Source of the DNA: Galerina marginata
Lineage: Eukaryota; Basidiomycota; Agaricomycetes; Agaricales; Galerinaceae
Reading direction: 5' to 3'
Assembly: GCA_023014335.1 (NCBI GenBank)
Contig: JAECYW010000001.1
Span: forward strand, 1,364,001-1,428,000
DNA length: 64,000 nucleotides
In this document: positions 10,819 to 21,327 of the stretch, in pieces
Position numbering within the stretch: the stretch's first letter is position 1
How the letters are laid out: every line of letters begins with the position of its first letter
Notes under the pieces: generated by a model
What the model was told of the DNA's origin: nothing
Seen by the model: only the letters and a program-made list of their open reading frames with translations
Database searches by the model: none
Made by a program: the position numbers and the translations under genes

Positions 10819-12800
10819 ATGGTTCACGACATTTCAGAGCACCCCCCTGCTCGTCGTTCTCGAGACTGGTCCTTTTATCTTGTTCTTTTTGTTGTCGTCG
10901 TCCCCGTCTGGTCCTCAGTACCCCTCGCTTGGCTGTTTGCAGCTTACTCGCTCTACTACTCCAAATGGTTGTCGTATGGTACTACAGCAGGGGCTCTGTT
11001 TTTTGTCTCGTGTTGTGAAGTCAGTTTTATCATCTTCCTTGGTACTAATTCCTTCTCAATCTCTGTTCCCAGGTTTTTTTCAGTCTTTACCACCTTCATC
11101 TCGCATATCGTGTGTCTGGACCGTCTTCCTATGGGGCGGGTGATCCTGAAGAAATTCAAGTCGCCTACTTGCGTTTGTTAAAAGCAGGATTGGCACATCT
11201 TCCGGAAGACGGCGGTGATATCGAGACCCTTCTCGTTGATAGGCCTGGCAGTCCCGCCGAGGTAATCACCCAACTCGAACGCCACGACCCACGGGCTGTG
11301 GACTTCCGTCACAGCATTAGAACGTGGTTCTGCAAAGTTCCTTGGTCGTCTATTAAACTTCTAGAAATGCAAAAATGGCTTTACTGGGCTATGTACAACT
11401 CAGACCTGCCTGCTCTGGACCTACTTCCAGAAATACAGAGAACCGCGCTAGACCAAGCCATCGTACTCCTACAAAAACGTCTCGGATGCAAAATAGAAGA
11501 AGGCTCGAACCCGAATATTACGCCCATGCGCTTAACCATTGACAATATTAATATTCTATGGCGTCCACTCACATTCTACGCCATCGTTAATTCAATAAAC
11601 TGGATTCTTCGAAAATTTTACACCAACTGTTGGGATTTCCACCACGGTTATTCCAATGGCCTAGAGTAAGTCAACATTCCTAATTTCTCCATATTTTTCT
11701 CTGCGTCTCATCACGTCGCAGGTACTTTTTACGAGTCCCGCCCCAATGGCATCCAGCTACATCACCGCGTCCGGTAGTATTTCTTCACGGACTTGGCCTG
11801 GGTCTTCCTGCAGTATCACAACGTCATTACAGATTTACTGAATGAATTCCCCGATCGCCCAATTTTGGTTCCACTGCAACCACAGATTAGCCAGGACATC
11901 TTCCATCCTCATTTCCTTAAACCACCCAGCCGGCATCAACTCGCGGACTGCTTGGCGGGTCTACTACAAGAGCTTGGCTGGGTCTCCTTGTGCGATGGAG
12001 AAGTCGAACAAGAAGGCGTAGATTCCGAGGACGAGAAGGCTGCGTCTTCTCCGAAATGCGGTGCCCAAAAGGGTGTCACTTTGCTCAGTCACTCCAAGTA
12101 TGCTGAATCGTGTACCGCAAAAACTTTTCGTTGACCGACTTGTTTTTCAGTGGTTCATATCTGCACGCTTGGATCTTGAAATGCCATCCTCAAATTGTAG
12201 CACGATCATGTTTTGTTGATCCAGTTACTTTTTGTTCATGGGAAGGAGGTTCGTGCCCGTTGTTTGACGATAGTTATGTCCGTGATCCTGACCCTCTATT
12301 TAGACGTTTGTTATAACTTCTTCTATCGACCTTGTATGACCGTAAGTTCTAACTTTGCACTTTTTTTACATTCACTTACGCCACTATATATATCCAGGGT
12401 ATGGAAATGATCATGCGGTACTTTGTCGGGACGGAACTGGGCGTAGTCAATCTCCTTCAGCGACATTTCTGCTGGACGTCGAACTCAGCTATGGTTCGAA
12501 GAAATTCCACATGCAAGGGACCCTCATAGAACGTTATTTATTCTGGGAGGAAAGGATGAAATAGTTCATTCGGAGGTGAATACGTCGTCCATATCCGATT
12601 TTATTACCCTCCAACCCTGTGCTTTATAGCGGGTCAAGAAATATCTAACTTCCCATGGTGTTCTTAAGAACCTCTGGTACGACCCAGAGGGGAGGCATGG
12701 CCAAGCTCTCCTGAGAGGCAGACCTGGCCTTACGGAAGTTCTTCGATGGATATCAGAAGAGGGGATAGACCCAGGTCGAACCAAAAGGAAGACGACATAA
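10819..12800 (+). CDS. membrane-anchored alpha/beta-hydrolase, two +1 frameshifts
   Basis: The N-terminus carries two hydrophobic segments (about residues 17-50) that should anchor it in a membrane. Next is a helical cap-like region conserved in fungal homologues, then the hydrolase fold. VVFLHGLGLGL is the oxyanion-hole strand, LLSHSNGSYLHAW the nucleophile elbow (Ser in HSNGS), FVDP a likely acid-loop strand, and LGGKDEIVHSE plus a late His (GRHGQALL) the end of the catalytic set. Substrate unknown. Two +1 steps break the frame. One is in cttcctg at about 11807 (between LGLGL and QYHNVITDLL). The other is near 12488 (between WTSNS and LWFEEIP). The intron 12572-12629 links the acid loop to the C-terminal exon ending at 12800. 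Confidence 0.8.
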
Positions 12801-12951
12801 ATACTCTAAACCCGCAACTAATCGCCCTCAACAAGGACGCAGACCCGTCGCACTTGCATTTTATATCTGTTCTTCGCTCTAGCAACAAGTTGATACCCGC
12901 ACACTAAATTATTTGGACTTTTGGGCCTCTATTTATCCGCTCTTTACAGCT

Positions 12952-14214
12952 TTACAACGGCGTTCGAGGAACACCGCAAAACAACCTTACTGCATTGTTC
13001 CCCATCACTCCCCGCAGTTTCTCTTGATCGTTGTCATAATATTTCCGGATTTGTTCTGTAAACCATTCTACCATATCTTTACTTACTGCTATGAAAACCA
13101 AACCAAAAAAGAGGTCAAATCCTGAACGCGTAAAATGCTGTCAATCTTGTGAATGTACCTGGAAAATCTGTTCCGAAGAGGATGTGGTCATGCTGCACAA
13201 ACTTCTCTATGGCCGCCAAATTTGGCTCATAGGCGCTCAACGCTGTTTCGTAGTAGAAGGTCTTGAAGTCGTCCAGAATCTCTTCGGGGGTTAGGATGCA
13301 CCCCATATGGTTAGAAAGAACGGCGACGCGTGAGGCAAGGAAGGGGGTGCTTCCACCGAGGTGAGCAAGAATGATTCTAACATCTGGGAACTTGCGCCTG
13401 TTTCCCGTTACGACGAGATGCGCAGCGGCTTTGAATGTTTCGTTCGGTACCTGAATAATTGTGAACATCTCATCCTTCATGAACGCCGGAACAAAAAATG
13501 GTGCTGATTTACCTCTGTGATCGGAAGCCCCAGGCATGGATGAGGGTATGGAGTGGATGAAGGAATCTGGCTCCCATGAAGGAAGACCACTGCCTGACGC
13601 TTGTTCAATTCGGCCCAGATGGGGTCGTACCGTTTGTCACCAATATATGCTGCAATATATATAAACCCAGTAAGGACATTTTCCGTGTGGCCACCAATTT
13701 ATGAAAAATGCTGACTTGCTACAACCCCCTCTCCATAGGACGATGAAACTGGAGACACCGTTTGCATGCAGCTCATCGAATGTGTATGCTAATTTCGTGC
13801 AGAGAACCTTCCAACAAAGTATGTTAGATAGTGTAGAAAATCCAATTCTGTTTTCAAATGACATATACCCTCAACGTCATCCAAGAAAGGTAGAGTCGCG
13901 AAAAATCCAAAACGGCTGGGGTGCGCATGACAAATGGAAGAGGCGAATTCGTTTCTCGTCCTTGCCATGTGGCGGTCGTCTTTGCTGATAAAACCGCTGG
14001 AGAGGGCAGGAAACGACAGGATTGCGAGGTCTACCTTCATGGCATCCATAGCGCTCAGGCTGATGTCTGGAGACCAGGGAAGATTTTCTGCAGGTGTACG
14101 CCAGCCAACATCTGCATTGGACTTTTCTTTCTCGAGGTTTGAAGGAAAGTAGTGGTGATGGATGTCAATGCGCCGAAAACGTTTGGCGTCGCGCGCAAAA
14201 AGTGTAGTCGACAT
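12952..14214 (-). CDS. amidohydrolase-2 (ACMSD-like) metal-dependent hydrolase, one +1 frameshift
   Basis: The family includes aminocarboxymuconate-semialdehyde decarboxylase and related (de)carboxylases. The metal-binding N-terminal motif RRIDIHHHYFP is present. Further along are VVFLHGSQIPSS, VRIILAHLGGSTPFLASR (metal His) and HILFGTDFP (the conserved Asp). The C-terminal exon 12952-13108 encodes VSKDMVEWF through VPRTPL. The frame steps by +1 in a TTT run (AAA on plus, 13746-13748), just before SSYGEG and the intron that joins VVAT to YIGDKRYDP. Start at 14214; an in-frame ATG at 14250 is possible but adds an unlikely leader. The exact substrate cannot be told. It lies tail-to-tail with the hydrolase gene (150 bp apart). 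Confidence 0.8.
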
Positions 14215-14362
14215 GGGCGACACAGGGCCAACTGGTACGTTCTTCCCCAAGGGAAAGGCTGAGTCTAAATGGAATTCGAGGGTTAAGGTGTGAAGAAGTG
14301 GATCCAGATCAAATTCGATTTCAGGGCTATTGCCGTTTACAGGGGCAGACGAAGCAAACTAA

Positions 14363-15341
14363 TTACTCCTTTCTAAAGGGTATGCATTCTTCAGAATCCC
14401 AGTTGACAAACTGACCGCTCAACGTCTTCGGGGCCTGGAGAGACAGGGATGCGATGACATGACCACAGTCTTCGGGTTTGACGAGTTTGCCCTCAGCATG
14501 AACTTGGAGGAAGGCCTTATGGTCTTTTTCGGACATGTGAGCACCACCAAATGCCCGCAAAGTGCTTTGCATCTGAACGTCAGAGTAAGAATCAAGGCCA
14601 AGAACTTGAAATACTTGACATTACGTTGGTGTCCACCATCCCAGGACGTAAAGCGATGCTTGTTACATCAGGCTCTTCCTCGGCGAGTGTCCTGCAAGAG
14701 ATAATATTGCGGAGGGGTAAGGGAGCGGGAAATGGTCCATACCTGCATAGCGAATTCATAGCTGCTTTACTAGCATTGTAAGGACCCCATCCAGGCGTAC
14801 CCTTTACGGCCGCTCCAGAACTAATGAACACGATTCTACCACCACTGGCGCTCTTACGCAAATAAGGCAAAGCGGCCTTTACGGCCGTTACAAGAGAGAA
14901 AAAGTTAACATCGAAGTGCTTCTTCCATGAATCCAGAGGAGTAATATCCCCTATGCGGCACAAAGGATCAAGCGTGCCCGCGCTGAGGATAAGACCACCG
15001 ATCCCGTCGAACCGCGATGCTCCGAGAGAGATGGCATTAGATAACGCCTTTTCATCTGTGCTGAGGCGGAATAATTGCGGGAGATAAGGAAGACGGCTAG
15101 AAACGGGACTAGCAGAGCGACTGACACATCGCACTCTACAACCAGCAGGGAACCTGAATGCAACAAGGCCAGCTCTGGGGTGTTTGTCCGCGCGATCGCC
15201 ACGACATTGGCATTGAATTTTTGGAGTAAATGGCGAGTAGCTGCAAGACCGATTCCCCTGTAAATTAGAGATAAGTTAGAAGATGGAAAGTGAGAGAAAG
15301 ACTTACTTGGATGCACCTGTAACCACAACAGTTGGCTTCAT
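14363..15341 (-). CDS. short-chain dehydrogenase/reductase
   Basis: NAD(P)-dependent oxidoreductase with a Rossmann fold. Five exons. The N-terminus KPTVVVTGASKGIG is the dinucleotide-binding TGxxxGxG motif, split by the first intron. LILSAGT replaces NNAG, followed by the catalytic Ser strand GRIVFISSGAAVKG and the active-site YNASK (YxxxK). Then comes the LRPGMVDTN loop. The C-terminal region (HMSEKDHKAFLQVHAEGKL, PEDCGHVIASLSLQAP) resembles fungal SDRs of the YIR035C/benzil-reductase or sepiapterin-reductase-like type. No transmembrane or targeting segment. The substrate is unknown. It is divergent from PDB1 across about 117 bp. No frame disruption. Confidence 0.9.
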
Positions 15342-15458
15342 TTTGTCAGGGAGAGAAGATCGTGAGCACGTTTAATCCGGGCTTCCCAAAAAGGAAACCC
15401 CAGTGCAAAGAAATGACCTGGCGCAAAAAGTGGGTAGACTTGGCTCCTCACCTCCACC
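15342..15458. promoter_or_regulatory. compact bidirectional promoter, SDR / PDB1
   Basis: Only 117 bp separate the start codons of the minus-strand SDR (15341) and the plus-strand PDB1 (15459). Both core promoters must overlap here unless leaders extend into coding sequence. No clear TATA box is seen. Confidence 0.45.
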
Positions 15459-16915
15459 ATGGTTTCCCGTCTCGCCCTCTCCCGTCTCGCCCCCGTCCTT
15501 GCAGCTCCCAGAGCCTCCTCCTCAGCAATTTCTAGGCGAGTCCTGCGCGGTACCCGCAGCTACGCGACCTCGGAAAATGAACAACATACGGTTCGTCGCG
15601 TCATTCTAATGGCCTCTACTCCCGTCTCTTATCCTTAATTTCAGATGACCGTCCGTGATGCACTGAACGTAGCTATGGAGGAGGAAATGCTCAGAGACGA
15701 GTCCGTGTTTATCCTCGGAGAGGAAGTAGCGCGTTATAATGGCGCATACAAGGTACATCTTTATTCTAGGTATCAAAATTTCACCACTGACCGGGCGGTC
15801 GCCCCAAGGTCACAAAAGGGCTCATGGACAAGTTCGGAGAGAAGCGGGTCGTCGACACGCCTATCACGGAAATGGGATTTGCAGGTCTTGCTGTTGGTGC
15901 CGCACTTCAAGGTCTTCGTCCAATGTATGTCGTTCAATATCTGCGCGTTTTCCCTTATTTATATATATATATATAGTTGCGAGTTCATGACCTTCAATTT
16001 TGCCATGCAAGCCATTGATCAAATCGTCAACTCGGCCGGAAAGACCTATTACATGTCTGGAGGCAATGTTCCTTGCCCAGTCGTATTCCGTGGTCCGAAC
16101 GGTGCTGCTTCCGGTGTTGCTGCTCAGCATTCGCAAGACTACGCAGCTTGGTACGGCTCTGTTCCTGGATTGAAAGTGGTAAGCCCATGGAGCGCAGAGG
16201 ATTGCAAAGGTCTCCTCAAGGTAGAATTGTTAAGTGGTGGTCGCTTTCTTCGTTACTAATTGCCGTCAAATTAGGCCGCTATTCGCGATCCCAACCCAGT
16301 TGTCTTCCTTGAAAACGAGATGTTGTACGGTGTTTCCTTCCCTATGTCCCAGGAAGCCATGTCGGACAACTTCCTCATACCCATCGGCAAATGCAAAGTT
16401 GAGCGAGAAGGAACTGATGTCACCATCGTTGCTCACAGCAAGATGGTCTCGCACAGCATGGAAGCTGCTGATGCCCTTGCTAAGGAGGGTATCAAGGCAG
16501 AGGTCATCAACCTTCGCAGCATCCGCCCCCTTGACATCGATACCATTATTGCCTCAGTCAAGAAGACCAACCGGTATGTCGTTATTGTCTATTGTGTCAC
16601 ATCGTTTCCCTAATAGCGCCGAATTCATAAGCCTCATCATTGTCGAGGGTGGCTTCCCGGCTTTCGGTGTCGGTAGTGAAATTTGTGCCCAGATTGTTGA
16701 GAGCGAGGCGTTCGACTACCTTGATGCTCCAGTCGAAAGAGTTACTGGCGCCGATGTTCCTACGCCCGTAAGTCTCATGAGGACATGCCCTTCAGGATGT
16801 TCGCTCACTTTTCTTCTTCAATTCCTAGTATGCCACCAACCTCGAGACCCTTGCTTTCCCGGATACACCTCTGATCGTCAAGGTCGCAAAACGTGCGCTT
16901 TACCGCACAAACTGA
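15459..16915 (+). CDS. PDB1: pyruvate dehydrogenase E1 component beta subunit, mitochondrial
   Basis: Beta subunit of the thiamine-diphosphate E1 heterotetramer of the pyruvate dehydrogenase complex (pyruvate to acetyl-CoA, mitochondrial matrix). The N-terminus [18 protein letters not shown] with [14 protein letters not shown] is a classic Arg-rich presequence. The core shows [19 protein letters not shown], the conserved [13 protein letters not shown] (ThDP-contacting Glu), [14 protein letters not shown] and [44 protein letters not shown] and [14 protein letters not shown] follow. Seven introns; the frame is intact if intron six ends at gaattcataag so that NR joins LIIVEGG. The 50-nt intron at 15925-15974 ends in an AT dinucleotide run that supplies its acceptor. 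Confidence 0.96.
15957..15974 (+). repeat. short AT-dinucleotide run at an intron acceptor
   Basis: A run of alternating A and T occupies the end of the PDB1 intron 15925-15974 and finishes in atatag, the splice acceptor. Length changes in this run would not affect the protein but could affect splicing. Confidence 0.7.
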
Positions 16916-17089
16916 TTTTATATCCTTATATTTGGTTTGGCCGGGGGGTTGATGGTCATTCCTTAGACACTTGTTTTCCTTTTGCTACATCGTACTCGCA
17001 GTCGCATCATAGATAATTTAATAAACCCTCTATACCATCCCATTAAGATCTGACTGCCCCTCTAGATTTGGTCCGTGGTACCGTTTACT

Positions 17090-19745
17090 TTAGACATTCG
17101 TTTCCCCCATCTGTTGCAGGCGAATGCGGACTGCATTTGCATGGGCCTGCAGGCCTTCGCAGTCGGCCAAAGTCGCGACAACAGGTCCCAGACCACCGAG
17201 GCCTGCTGCTGTAATCTCTTGCGAGGTAATGTGTTTTTGGAAAGATAGAGTGTTGACTCCACTAAACTGCCTGGCATAACCGTTCGTAGGAAGGGTGTGG
17301 TTGGTGCCAGAAGCGTAGTCACCACAACTTAGTTGAGAGGTCAGTGTGCCAAGCAACTTTACGATGAAATATTTGAACCAACCTTTCTGGAGTGTACGGC
17401 CCGACGAAGACGCTTCCGGCATTTTCGATCTTGGATACTTTTTGACTGGCATCTTCCAAGTGCAAGATGAGATGCTCAGGCGCATAGTCATTGGAAAAGG
17501 CAATTGCCTCATCAACATTGGATGTTTTCACGATTATGCTCTTCGTGATGGATTGTCGGACAATATCTACTCTCGATAGTGCATGAGCTTGGTCATCAAC
17601 CTCTTTCTCAATGGCAGCCAAATGTTCAGAGGCCAGGTTGACACCGACTAAAACGACCTGGGAATCAACACCGTGTTCTGCTTGTGATAGGAGATCTGCT
17701 GCGACGAAGGCAGGATTGGCCGTGTGGTCGGCGATGACCTTCGCATCGTTGATCAGATATGGCATCACGAAATGGATGTGCATCGAATTACTTACAAGAA
17801 CTTCTGACGGCCCAGCAGGCATATCGATCGATACAAGGGCATCAGTGTCGTTCTGCACCAACATTTTCGCAGCTGTAACCCACTGGTTCCCGGGACCGAA
17901 AATTTTGTCTACCTTCGGTACAGTTTTCGTGCCATAGGCCATCGCCGCCACAGCCTGCGCACCGCCAGCTTTCAGGATCGCAGACGCGCCAACGAGGTGG
18001 GCTACGTACATCACCTCCGGCGAAATGCTCCCATCGGCTCTCGGAGGCGTCGCAAGGACGATCTCCTTGCAACCAGCCACTTGGGCAGGAATGCCGAGCA
18101 TCAGCGCAGTGGAAGGAAGGATTGCAGTGCCGCCTGGAACATAGAGGCCCACGCGTGCGATGGGACGCGCAAACCGCGAGCAAACAACTCCTGGCATGGT
18201 TTCAACCACCAGGGTCGAGCCATCTGTTTGCGCTTCGTGGAACTTGCGGATGTTGGCGTATGCCACATCGATTGCCTGGCGTACGACATCATCCACCGCC
18301 ATCGTCTCTGGGGGGAAGGGAGGGAAAATAACGGTGGATGTCAGTTGCACCTTGTCGAACTTGGCGGTGAACTCGAGAAGGGCATTGTCTCCGCGGACGC
18401 GCACCGCCTCTACTATGGGTTTGACTTTCTCAATCATTTCGTCTGATTTCAAGACTGGTCGGCGGAGGAGATGTGCGCGCTCCTCAGGAGAAGTCTCCGA
18501 CAATTCTGATGTACGCATTCGGATAGGGCTGCCGGCCTGGACTACTTGGGCTGGTTTTTGTTCGGTCGATGGCGCAACTACGGGGATTTCACCGTTTTTC
18601 GACCATTGCGGCTTTGCGTTTCCAGGTCTTCGCGTTATTTTCTTCGCCTTCCTATCCAACGAGCGCTCAATGTCGGCGACATTGACTCCTGTTGCGAGGC
18701 ACTTGGTCAGTACAAAGTAGAGGAGATCGGCGGCTTCGAATGCAACATCGTCTTTCGTGGTCGCCCGACACAGCTCGTCCGCTTCCTCCATAAGTTTTGA
18801 TTGCAAAAGACTCGGGTCCTTGAAGAGGCGCTTGGTATATGATCCCTCAGGCGCGGACTCTAGGCGTGATTTCACGATATTTTCTAGAGCAGGCAACCCG
18901 CTCGCTTCGGAGAAGCAAGATTGGCGATTCAGGTGACAAAAACCGGCCCCATGTTGAATGACACGGAATTCAATGCTGTCAGAATCGCAGTCCAAACGGA
19001 TCCGCACTACATCTTGGGTGGCTCCAGATGTTTCTCCTTTGCGCCAAAGACCGTGCTTCCTTGACTGATAAACACCCTTTCCTGTGATAATGCTTTCCTT
19101 TACAGACTGTCTGGACGAATACACGAGCCCCAGAGAATGCCCTGTTTGCGACGTTACAACGGTTGGGAAAAGACCATCGGGGCGGTCAGATATTACAGGT
19201 GCGAGAAAAGCGTCTGCGATATTTAATTGTGTGGCAGAAGTAGCTTGTAATGTAAGTTGCGATTCGGGGAGAACCAGGGTGGCTCCAATACTTCGGAGTT
19301 CCCGGATGTTCGAGGGGGTGGGTAGAGAAAGTGAACTGGAGAGGACGTAGATCGTAGAACCGACGAAGAATTTTGCGAACTCAGATATGAAGTCGAAGTC
19401 AATCGATGGTGTCTTGAGCAAAACCCCGGAGACCCCGTTCCGTACTTTATCGGAGACGGCGCTGACATTTGCGACATCAAGAAGCAATAGAAGGCGTTCT
19501 GCGGGAATGATGCCTATGAGCTCCTTGGCCGAAGACAAGGGAATGATGACCTTCTCAACCCCTTCATCTAACCAAGACGCGACGTCCTGGATATCTGCCT
19601 GCTGGCTGTCGAGCAGATAAGAATGCTGTGGAAGTCCCGGAAGAGACACATATTGTTGAGCATCCAAAATAATAGGTCCAATGCGATCGAGGGCGCTGAA
19701 AAGAGCTGAATCTTCCCCAGTTATGAGAGGTAGAAAGGTGGCCAT
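17090..19745 (-). CDS. HIS4: trifunctional histidine biosynthesis protein (cyclohydrolase, pyrophosphohydrolase, histidinol dehydrogenase)
   Basis: About 850 residues in three exons. It catalyses histidine steps 2, 3, 9 and 10. The N-terminal half carries the phosphoribosyl-AMP cyclohydrolase region (VVTSQTGHSLGLVYSSRQSV, RIRLDCDSDS, QHGAGFCHLNRQSCF). It is followed by the phosphoribosyl-ATP pyrophosphohydrolase helices (KLMEEADELCRA, FEAADLLYFVL). The C-terminal half is histidinol dehydrogenase (IARVGLYVPGGTAILPS, VDKIFGPGNQWVTAAK, IDMPAGPSEVLV, SQAEHG, PEHL, GDYASGTNHTLPT). Intron one (17739-17795, 57 nt) has a length divisible by three and no in-frame stop. It was recognised because removing it joins SEVLV to IADHTANP. 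The second intron splits ER from SCGDYASG. No frame disruption. Confidence 0.97.
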
Positions 19746-19861
19746 CGTGGTCTACAAAAAATCGCAGTCCAAGCAATTAGTATGACTCGTCCAAAAGATA
19801 GATTAGATTATTCAGAATAACCTGTCCGTCAAGATTCACATTTAATGCAGCTCATTGTTAA

Positions 19862-19942
19862 GGCGCTGTAGTGTAGCGGTTATCACTCAAGATTCTGACC
19901 TTCTGATTTCTTGTAACCCCGGTTCGATTCCGGGCAGTGCCT
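19862..19942 (+). tRNA. tRNA-Gln(CTG), with 9-nt intron
   Basis: The acceptor stem GGCGCTG pairs with CAGTGCC (one G-U). There is a D arm with GGTTA, an anticodon stem CAAGA/TCTTG, and a T stem CCCGG/CCGGG with TTCGATT. The anticodon CTG is at 19895-19897 after the universal T33. A 9-nt intron lies at 19899-19907, one base 3' of the anticodon as in eukaryotic tRNAs. Mature length 72 nt. A T-run near 19947 fits Pol III termination. Confidence 0.92.
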
Positions 19943-20010
19943 CTAATTTTGTTTTATATCTGGCCTTCGAGCCTTAGGGTGATACCCATCATACGGGAAG
20001 ACGTCACACA

Positions 20011-20093
20011 GGCGATGTAGTGTAGCGGTTATCACTCAAGATTCTGATACGACCAGTATTCTTGTAACCCCGGTTCGAATCCGGGCATTGCCT
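20011..20093 (+). tRNA. tRNA-Gln(CTG), second tandem copy with 11-nt intron
   Basis: The body is the same as in the copy at 19862, with a compensated acceptor-stem change (GGCGATG/CATTGCC). The anticodon CTG is at 20044-20046 and the intron at 20048-20058 is 11 nt with a different sequence. Mature length 72 nt. A run of T at 20097-20101 follows as the Pol III terminator. This is a clear tandem duplication with diverged introns. Confidence 0.92.
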
Positions 20094-20285
20094 ATGTTTT
20101 TGCTCCTGTTAACTTAACTCTACTGACCGTACCGTAATTGAATATATTCATCTTGGAGCACTTTGAAGGAAAGCCACCAAATTCCCAGCCGTGTATATGA
20201 CGTTCTTGATGGGAACATCAGCTCTGACGTCACTCCGATCTGAGTACTTAGGGTGGAACTGAGGGAAAGAATCGACTCATCGAAA

Positions 20286-21069
20286 ATGTCTATCCACATC
20301 CCCAACATTCTCCTCGCTATTCCGCGCAATTCTGTCGTCGCTGTGGGCTTACCCCTTGCCCTCGGCTTCCTCAGTGGCTCCCAGACGTCCCAGGTAGCTG
20401 TCAGTAATTGGTATGCGGTAAGTCTCAGACGTTCGACATAACTTCTGTTGTTGTGCTAGACTTTGTATTTAGCAACTTCGTACACCGCCCGGACGTCCTC
20501 CTCGCGAAGTCTTTCCGTTTGTGTGGACGCTCTTATACCTTTCAATGGGGTATGCCTCCCATGTCGCTGTTAAAGCGTTAGACGCTACTCTGCTGGATGC
20601 CAATAGGTAAACATTCGATACCATCACAGCTGGATTTGAATCCTACCTAAATACCTTTCAGAAACGACTTGTCTCTTGGAATCGCGTTATACTACGCCCA
20701 ACTTGGACTTAATTGCCTCTGGAGTCCTATTTTCTTTGGGAAGCGCCAGGTTTGTTCGCCTCGTTTTGTCCGTGCATAAATGGCAGCTCTGATCATTTCA
20801 CGTCTCACCAGATTGGCCTTGCATTGGTAGACAGCGTCTTGATGACGGGAACAACCTGGTATATGACCGTAAGCCATGTTTCATATCACTGCTAAGTTCA
20901 CTTGAACCCTCATCCCTACGACTGTTAGAAACTTTTGGATCGACCAACCAACGCCAAGGCGACTTACTTTTTGCTGCCCTACTGTGGCTGGCTGGCGTAT
21001 GCTACATATCTCAATGCCGGAATCTGGTGGTTGAACGACGGATCCAAACCCAGAGGGTCCCACAAGTAG
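20286..21069 (+). CDS. TspO/MBR family tryptophan-rich sensory protein
   Basis: Small five-helix membrane protein of the TspO / peripheral benzodiazepine receptor family, which binds porphyrins and other small hydrophobic ligands; fungal roles are poorly defined. Five exons yield about 183 residues, family size. Signatures are WYAQLRTPPGRPPREVFPFVWTLLY (loop and second helix), ALYYAQLGLNCLWSPIFFG (the LNxxWSPxFFG block) and VDSVLMTGTTWYM. PYCGWLAYATYLNAGIWWLN is the final helix with the conserved Trp/Tyr/Asn pattern. The start at 20286 precedes the first helix directly. Frame intact. Membrane location is certain by composition; whether mitochondrial or other is not visible. Confidence 0.93.
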
Positions 21070-21327
21070 ATTATTCTAGAGTAATACCACCAATATTTTA
21101 TTCGTACAAAAGTGAGGATATTGCCTATTTTTACATGGGTATGATAATTGCTGCAGTAAGTTTACAAGAAATGAGAGGAAATACGTAGACACCAAAACAG
21201 CGAGTTTGTAAATACAAGGCGAATAAATTAGACATTGGGGTCAGGGGGAAACAGTCAACAGATTGCTTAAGGCTCACTACAACATTTCTTGTGCACACGA
21301 CCTTGATTCCTAGAATACAATCATAGA

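Noticed and set aside
10819..15341. A secondary-metabolite cluster from hydrolase, amidohydrolase and SDR genes
   Set aside because: No polyketide synthase, NRPS, terpene synthase, P450 or pathway transcription factor lies next to them.
9086..17000. A mitochondrial metabolic gene cluster around IDH1, SDR and PDB1
   Set aside because: The genes between and around them (hydrolase, amidohydrolase) show no shared pathway, promoters are separate, and orientations are mixed.
19862..19942. tRNA-Arg(TCT) reading of the first tRNA
   Set aside because: Using TCT would break the 5-bp anticodon stem CAAGA/TCTTG and displace the universal T33. CTG with an intron one base 3' fits both copies.
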